Positions 29,449-34,041 of a DNA stretch of 34,041 bases are shown in pieces. The position numbers were made by a program, and so were the translations under genes. The notes under the pieces were generated by a model that did not search any database, was not told where the DNA came from, and saw only the letters and a program-made list of their open reading frames with translations. The stretch is taken from positions 1 to 34,041 of the forward strand of contig SLGK01000304.1 in assembly GCA_007123775.1 (NCBI GenBank), written 5' to 3'. Positions within the stretch are counted from its first letter, which is position 1, and each line of letters starts with the position of its first letter. The stretch is from Anaerolineae bacterium (GTDB taxonomy: Bacteria; Chloroflexota; Anaerolineae; Promineifilales; Promineifilaceae).

Positions 29449-30336
29449 CAGCAGTTCCAGCATCAGATCGGGCCGGTCGGTGATGAGGCCGTCAATGCCG
29501 GTGGCCAGCAGGCGCTCCATGTCGGCCACCTCGTTGATGGTCCAGACGTGGACGGTGATGTTGTGGCGCTGGGCGTTGCGGACGAAGCGGGGGGTAATGA
29601 CCTGAACCTCGCCCAGCACCGGCAGCGTGGATCGCTCCGGCACCTGGAAGGCGTGGGCGTTGGCCGGTGGCTGATAGAGCCGGCCGAGGAAGAGGGTGTT
29701 GAGAATCCAAAACGGCCGTATTTCAGCCGCGACCATCGAGGTGGCTACCTCCGGGCAGGCGGCGCGGAACTCTTCAATGACCACCTGATGGAACGAGGCC
29801 AGCAGCACCCGTTCCGACAGGCCGTGCTGGCGAATCAGGTCACAGGTGGCGGCCGTAATCGACGGCTCTTGCTGTTTGATTTCTACATTCAGCCACATGT
29901 CGGGGAAGGCGGTCATGATTTCGTCCAGCGAGGGGATGACAATCCCCTGCCCCCGATAGGGATAGGTGGCACCGTCGTCGTCGGTCCAGTAGTAGCCGGC
30001 GTCAAGCTCACGCAGTTCGGCAAAGGTCATCTCTTTGACCAGCCCCGTGCCGTCGGTGGTGCGGTCTACGGTATCGTCGTGGATCAGAACCAGGACGCCG
30101 TCGCTGGTGGCGTGGATGTCCATTTCCAGCACATCGACGTTCAGGGCCATCGCCCCTGCCATGGCCACCATGGTATTGCTGGGAAACAACCACTCTCCTC
30201 CCTGGTGGGCAATAACCGACGGATTTTCCAGCCCCTCAAAAAAGGGATGGGCCGGTACCGGCTCTACCCGCCAGGCCAGGAAGAGATAGACCAACAGCAG
30301 CAGCCCTAACAACCCCAGAGCGATGTTACGTTTCAT
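29440..30336 (-). CDS. Glycerophosphodiester phosphodiesterase, membrane-anchored
   Basis: A 298-residue GDPD-family TIM barrel with an N-terminal hydrophobic anchor (residues 4-22). Catalytic histidines are His44 (VIAHQGG) and His86 (LIHDDTVDRTTDG). Metal ligands are Glu71 and Asp73 (EMDIHATSDG) and the Glu in WLNVEIKQ. The normally invariant Arg of the HRG motif is Gln45, and the PENT Glu is Ser, so it belongs to a variant branch. It probably hydrolyses glycerophosphodiesters or a related lipid headgroup outside the membrane. GGGAGAG precedes the ATG at 30336; in-frame codons further up only read repeats. Confidence 0.9.
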   Translation of the reverse strand: MKRNIALGLLGLLLLVYLFLAWRVEPVPAHPFFEGLENPSVIAHQGGEWLFPSNTMVAMAGAMALNVDVLEMDIHATSDGVLVLIHDDTVDRTTDGTGLVKEMTFAELRELDAGYYWTDDDGATYPYRGQGIVIPSLDEIMTAFPDMWLNVEIKQQEPSITAATCDLIRQHGLSERVLLASFHQVVIEEFRAACPEVATSMVAAEIRPFWILNTLFLGRLYQPPANAHAFQVPERSTLPVLGEVQVITPRFVRNAQRHNITVHVWTINEVADMERLLATGIDGLITDRPDLMLELLGR

Positions 30337-30356
30337 GGGATACTCTCCCGATTTAG

Positions 30357-30465
30357 GCCCTTTGAGATTCGTGGAGGTTAGTCGTGTTGCGTATTGCGTG
30401 TTGCGTATTGCGTAGCTGGAGCGAGTTGCGGAATACGCAATACGTTTTGTCAATGCTCAAAGGGC
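30357..30465. repeat. CGTATTG heptamer array inside a 10-bp inverted-repeat clamp
   Basis: CGTGTTG, CGTATTG, CGTGTTG, CGTATTG (30383-30410), then the reverse-complement arm GGAATACGCAATACG (30430-30444). The array is enclosed by GCCCTTTGAG (30357-30366) and CTCAAAGGGC (30456-30465), giving one long stem. Confidence 0.8.
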
Positions 30466-30516
30466 GACCAAATTACATACTGGACATTGGCGTTTTTGCC
30501 CGCCGCCAGTGTAGCA

Positions 30517-30531
30517 CGATTTGCCAAATCG
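30517..30531. repeat. Short palindrome downstream of gcvP
   Basis: CGATTTG-C-CAAATCG, in the 110 nt between the gcvP stop and the CGTATTG array. It may be the tip of a terminator-like or dispersed element. No T run follows. Confidence 0.45.
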
Positions 30532-30574
30532 CGTTACGTTGCCAGAGGTCAGCGCAACTTTCGCCAGACTCCAG

Positions 30575-33451
30575 TTACATGTAATCCTCAATAGGCGGGC
30601 AGATGCAGACCAGGTTGCGGTCGCCGTAGACGTTGTCCACGCGGGCGACGGGCGGCCAGAATTTGTTGTCGCGCAGCCAGTCGGCGGGATAAACAGCTTG
30701 CTCACGGGAATACGGCCGTTGCCATTCCCCCGCCACACTTACGGCCGTATGGGGGGCATTTTTCAGCGGGTTGTTCTCCGCATCCATTTCCCCATTCTCA
30801 ATCGCCGCAATCTCGCCCCGAATAGCGATCATCGCCTCACAGAAGCGGTCCAGTTCCGCCAGCGACTCGCTTTCCGTTGGCTCGATCATCAGCGTACCGG
30901 CCACCGGCCAGCTCATGGTGGGGGCGTGGAAGCCGAAATCCATCAGCCGCTTGGCTACGTCCTCGACGGTGGCGAAGTCGCGCAGGTGGCGCAGGTCGAT
31001 GATGCACTCGTGGGCCACGCGCCCCGCTTCCCCTTTGTACAGCACCGGGAAATGGAGGTCCAGCCGGTGGGCGATGTAGTTGGCATTCAGAATGGCCAGC
31101 CTGGTCGCCTCCGTCAGCCCTTCGGCACCCATCATGGCGATGTAGGCGTAGGGAATGACCAGGATGCTGGGGCTGCCCCAGGGCGCGGCCGAGACCGGAC
31201 CGATGGCCTGGTCGCCGCCCACTCCTTCGACCAACGGATGGCCGGGGAGGAAGGGGGCCAGCTTCTCATTGGCGCAGATTGGTCCCATGCCCGGCCCGCC
31301 GCCGCCGTGCGGAATGCAGAAGGTTTTATGTAAATTCAAGTGACAAACGTCGGCCCCGAATTCGCCCGGCTTGCTCAGGCCGACGAGGGCGTTCATGTTG
31401 GCCCCGTCCATGTAGACCAGGCCGCCGTTTTCATGCACAATGCGGCAGATTTCTTTGATAGCCGACTCGAAAACGCCGTGGGTGGAGGGATAAGTGACCA
31501 TCAGCGCGGCCAGTTTGTCGGCATGTTTTTCCGCTTTGGCGCGCAGGTCGTCCAGGTCAATGTTGCCCTGATCGTCGCAGGCCACCACCACCACATCCAT
31601 ACCGGCCATGACGGCGCTGGCGGGATTGGTGCCGTGGGCCGAACTGGGAATCAAACAGGCGCGGCGCTGTTCGTCGCCCCGCGCCCGGTGGTAGGCTCGG
31701 ATGGTGAGCAAGCCGCTGTATTCGCCCTGGGAACCGGCGTTGGGTTGGAGAGAAACGGCCGTAAATCCCGTCACCTCTGCCAACCAATTCTCCAATCGCT
31801 CAAATAGCTTTAGATAGCCGGCCGCCTGCGACTTGGGTACAAAGGGATGGATTTGGCTAAATTCGGGCCAGGTCACGGGCAGCATTTCGGTGGTGGCGTT
31901 CAGCTTCATGGTGCAAGAGCCGAGCGGAATCATGGAGTGGGTCAGCGACAGGTCCCGATTTTGCAGCTTTTGGATGTAGCGCAGCATTTCGGTTTCGGAG
32001 TGGTAGCTGTTGAAGACAGGATGGGTCAGGTAGTCGCTGCTGCGCTGGTGGGTCATGTCGTAGTTGAGGCGGAGATCGTCGGCCATGGCAGCCAGATCGA
32101 ACTGGTCCTCGGTCGCGCCGAAGATGGTGAGCAGGGTGTGGAGTTCCTCGATGGTGGTGGCTTCGTCGAGCGAGATTCCCACACTGTCTTCGTAGCGGCG
32201 CAGGTTGATCTGGTGGGAAACGGCCGTTTCCATCAACTCCGCCGGCCGACGCGGACCGCCAGTAATTCGCAGCGTGTCGAAAATGGGCTGCTCATTAACC
32301 GTATAGCCCAATTCCTGCAGCGCCTCAGCCAGAAGCAGCGTCAACAGCCGCACCCGTTGGGCAATGCGGCGCAAGCCCTCCGGCCCGTGATAGACGGCGT
32401 ACATCGAGGCCATAATCGCCAGCAAAACCTGCGCCGTGCAGATATTGCTGGTGGCCCGGTCGCGCCGGATGTGCTGCTCGCGGGTTTGTAAGGCCAGGCG
32501 CAGCCCCATCTTGCCCGTCGCATCCTGCGAGACACCGACCAGGCGGCCGGGGAGCAGCCGCTTGTGGCTTTCGAGCGTGGCCATGTAGGCGGCGTGGGGG
32601 CCGCCGTAGCCCAGCGGCACGCCAAAGCGCTGGCTGCTGCCCACGACCACATCGGCCCCAAACTCGGCCGGGGGGCGCAGCAGCGTCAGAGCCAATAAAT
32701 CGGCGGCTACGACGACCAACGCGCCGGCGTCGTGGGCCTGCTGGCAAAAGTCGCCATAGTCAAAAATGTCGCCATCGGTCGTGGGGTACTGGACCAACGC
32801 GCCGAAGGTGTTTTCGTCGAAGGCGTAGCTGGCGTGATCGCCCACGACCACTTCAATGCCGAGCGGTTCGGCCCGCGTCTGCACCACGGCAATGGTCTGC
32901 GGGTGGCACAGTTCGGAGACGAAAAAGCGGTTGGCATCCGATTTGCGCGGCCGGGCCTGGTAGCAGAGATACATGCCCTCGGCAGCGGCCGTACCTTCAT
33001 CTAATAAGGAAGCGTTGGACAATTCCATGCCGGTCAGGTCGGTGATCATCGTTTGGAAGTTGAGCATCGCTTCCAGGCGGCCCTGGGAGATTTCGGCCTG
33101 GTAGGGGGTGTATTGGGTGTACCAGCCGGGATTTTCGAGGATGTTGCGCTGGATGACGGCAGGTACGAGGGTGTCGTAGTAGCCGAGGCCGATGAAGGAG
33201 CGGTAGACTTTGTTTTGGCTGGCTAACTGGCGGATGTGGCGGATAACGGCCGATTCTGTCTGGGCCGGTTCTAATTCTAGCTGACCCTGGCTGCGGATCA
33301 CGTCCGGTACGGCCGCATCAATCAGCGCGTCGAGCGAATCCAGCCCCAGCGTCTGCAACATATGGGCCACATCGTCCGCAGTCGGACCGTTGTGGCGGTG
33401 AACAAACTGGTCGGTTCCGGCCAGCAAGGCACGGTTGGGGGAAGGGGACAT
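30575..33451 (-). CDS. gcvP: Glycine dehydrogenase (decarboxylating), P protein of the glycine cleavage system
   Basis: A 958-residue single-chain P protein. The N-terminal half ([54 protein letters not shown]) and the C-terminal half with PLP lysine about 709 in [18 protein letters not shown] are both complete, as is [15 protein letters not shown]. It decarboxylates glycine and loads the aminomethyl group onto lipoyl-GcvH, encoded 130 nt upstream. GAGGAGAG precedes the ATG at 33451. Confidence 0.97.
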   Translation of the reverse strand: MSPSPNRALLAGTDQFVHRHNGPTADDVAHMLQTLGLDSLDALIDAAVPDVIRSQGQLELEPAQTESAVIRHIRQLASQNKVYRSFIGLGYYDTLVPAVIQRNILENPGWYTQYTPYQAEISQGRLEAMLNFQTMITDLTGMELSNASLLDEGTAAAEGMYLCYQARPRKSDANRFFVSELCHPQTIAVVQTRAEPLGIEVVVGDHASYAFDENTFGALVQYPTTDGDIFDYGDFCQQAHDAGALVVVAADLLALTLLRPPAEFGADVVVGSSQRFGVPLGYGGPHAAYMATLESHKRLLPGRLVGVSQDATGKMGLRLALQTREQHIRRDRATSNICTAQVLLAIMASMYAVYHGPEGLRRIAQRVRLLTLLLAEALQELGYTVNEQPIFDTLRITGGPRRPAELMETAVSHQINLRRYEDSVGISLDEATTIEELHTLLTIFGATEDQFDLAAMADDLRLNYDMTHQRSSDYLTHPVFNSYHSETEMLRYIQKLQNRDLSLTHSMIPLGSCTMKLNATTEMLPVTWPEFSQIHPFVPKSQAAGYLKLFERLENWLAEVTGFTAVSLQPNAGSQGEYSGLLTIRAYHRARGDEQRRACLIPSSAHGTNPASAVMAGMDVVVVACDDQGNIDLDDLRAKAEKHADKLAALMVTYPSTHGVFESAIKEICRIVHENGGLVYMDGANMNALVGLSKPGEFGADVCHLNLHKTFCIPHGGGGPGMGPICANEKLAPFLPGHPLVEGVGGDQAIGPVSAAPWGSPSILVIPYAYIAMMGAEGLTEATRLAILNANYIAHRLDLHFPVLYKGEAGRVAHECIIDLRHLRDFATVEDVAKRLMDFGFHAPTMSWPVAGTLMIEPTESESLAELDRFCEAMIAIRGEIAAIENGEMDAENNPLKNAPHTAVSVAGEWQRPYSREQAVYPADWLRDNKFWPPVARVDNVYGDRNLVCICPPIEDYM

Positions 33452-33477
33452 GGGTGTACTCTCCTCTGGGAAAAGAG

Positions 33478-33578
33478 AATAATTAATTGCTGAATTGTTT
33501 AATTGCTGAATGATTAACGGTGCGTGGGCAACTGAACATTAACCATTCAACAATTCACAAATTCAACAATTAATTATT
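33478..33578. repeat. AT-rich octamer array with inverted half between gcvH and gcvP
   Basis: AATAATTAATTG (33478-33489) and its exact complement CAATTAATTATT (33567-33578) close a hairpin whose arms are 8-nt units: ATTGCTGA, ATTGTTTA, ATTGCTGA, ATGATTAA against CATTCAAC, AATTCACA, AATTCAAC, AATTAATT. The composition is far more AT-rich than its surroundings. Confidence 0.85.
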
Positions 33579-33581
33579 TAA

Positions 33582-33974
33582 TCAGTTTCTTTCGTCACAG
33601 TATTTCTGATAAGCGTCGGCATCCATCAATTCATCGAGTTGGTCCGGTTCGCTTAGCTTGATTTTGACCAGCCAGGCCGCGCCGTAGGGGTCTTCGTTGA
33701 CCGTTTCGGGCGCATCGATCAATTCTTCATTGACCTCGGTGATGTCACCTGACACAGGCATCAGCAGGTCGGCAGCGGCTTTGACCGACTCGACAACGCC
33801 AAAGGTCTCGCCAACGCCAAAGAAGTCGCCCGGTTCGGGCAGCTCCAGGTAAACGATGTCGGACAGGGCGTCCTGAGCATAGTCGGTGACGCCCACGGTG
33901 GCGGTGTCGCCATCTACGCGCACCCATTCATCATCATCGGTATACAGTAAATCTGAGGGGATATTGAGACTCAT
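33582..33974 (-). CDS. gcvH: Glycine cleavage system H protein
   Basis: A 130-residue GcvH of normal length. The lipoyl attachment site is Lys65 in FGVVESVKAAADL, and DEWVRVDGDTATVGVTDYAQDALSDIVYLELPEPG is the typical N-terminal half. It shuttles the aminomethyl group from GcvP. GGAGGAAAAT precedes the ATG at 33974. gcvT is not in the window and may lie beyond the right edge. Confidence 0.97.
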   Translation of the reverse strand: MSLNIPSDLLYTDDDEWVRVDGDTATVGVTDYAQDALSDIVYLELPEPGDFFGVGETFGVVESVKAAADLLMPVSGDITEVNEELIDAPETVNEDPYGAAWLVKIKLSEPDQLDELMDADAYQKYCDERN

Positions 33975-34007
33975 ATTTTCCTCCGTTGGGGGCTGAGGGA
34001 ACGGGGG

Positions 34008-34041
34008 GCGTAGTGCGTAAAACGTAATGCGTAATGCGTAA
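34008..34041 (+). repeat. GCGTAAT heptamer array cut by the window edge
   Basis: GCGTAGT, GCGTAAA, ACGTAAT, GCGTAAT, GCGTAA. Any inverted half would lie beyond the window. Confidence 0.75.

Noticed and set aside
29251..30309. 352-codon plus-strand frame opposite the glycerophosphodiesterase gene
   Set aside because: It begins in repeat DNA and is antisense to an intact GDPD with catalytic residues.
1..34041. tRNA or rRNA genes
   Set aside because: No T-loop GGTTCGA-type sequence with matching acceptor arms and no rRNA-like stretch was seen by eye.

Overview
This window reads as ordinary chromosomal DNA from a GC-rich, heterotrophic member of the Chloroflexota, probably of the Anaerolineae/Ardenticatenia/Caldilineae type. 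That is an inference from gene content and style: a DUF2723 membrane protein, a TgpA-like transglutaminase, a CysO/Mec/CysM cysteine operon, a MalEFG importer beside a GH13 enzyme, and very repetitive intercistronic DNA. No rRNA, tRNA, CRISPR array, prophage or transposase is visible.

Layout. 1-1.8 kb (+): 3' part of a DUF2723 gene. 1.9-11.6 kb (-): transglutaminase, typA, amidohydrolase, recD2, a RelE/Phd-type toxin-antitoxin pair and a small P-loop kinase. 11.7-16.1 kb (+): cysM-mec-cysO-DUF4395-thioredoxin-moeZ, a sulfur-carrier-protein route to cysteine. 16.2-20.2 kb (+): pheS-pheT. 20.2-20.9 kb: an acetyltransferase remnant and a MarR regulator. 21.0-26.9 kb (+): malE, malF, malG and a cyclomaltodextrinase-like GH13. 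27.1-28.1 kb (+): an unknown two-helix membrane protein. 28.2-34.0 kb (-): a FAD amine oxidase, a glycerophosphodiesterase, gcvP and gcvH.

The strongest discoveries are regulatory and evolutionary. (1) Both the cysteine operon and pheST have a good sigma-70 promoter, a short leader peptide (Cys codons in one, six Phe codons in the other), a terminator starting 60 nt after the leader stop codon, and a competing antiterminator pairing. This is classic ribosome-mediated attenuation. (2) Nearly every gap in the cys and phe operons, and several others, is filled by arrays of 7- or 8-nt units, usually followed by the reverse complement of the same unit. At least eight unit sequences are used. (3) These arrays have entered genes. 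One removed the stop codon of cysO, so the sulfur carrier now has 26 residues after its essential C-terminal Gly-Gly, next to a JAMM peptidase gene that could trim it. Another is an in-frame insert in pheT, and others supply the last residues of mec, the DUF4395 gene and the thioredoxin gene. (4) The palindrome ACGGCCGT occurs a little over 40 times where about one is expected, a HIP1-like signature that is absent from the malEFG coding sequences.
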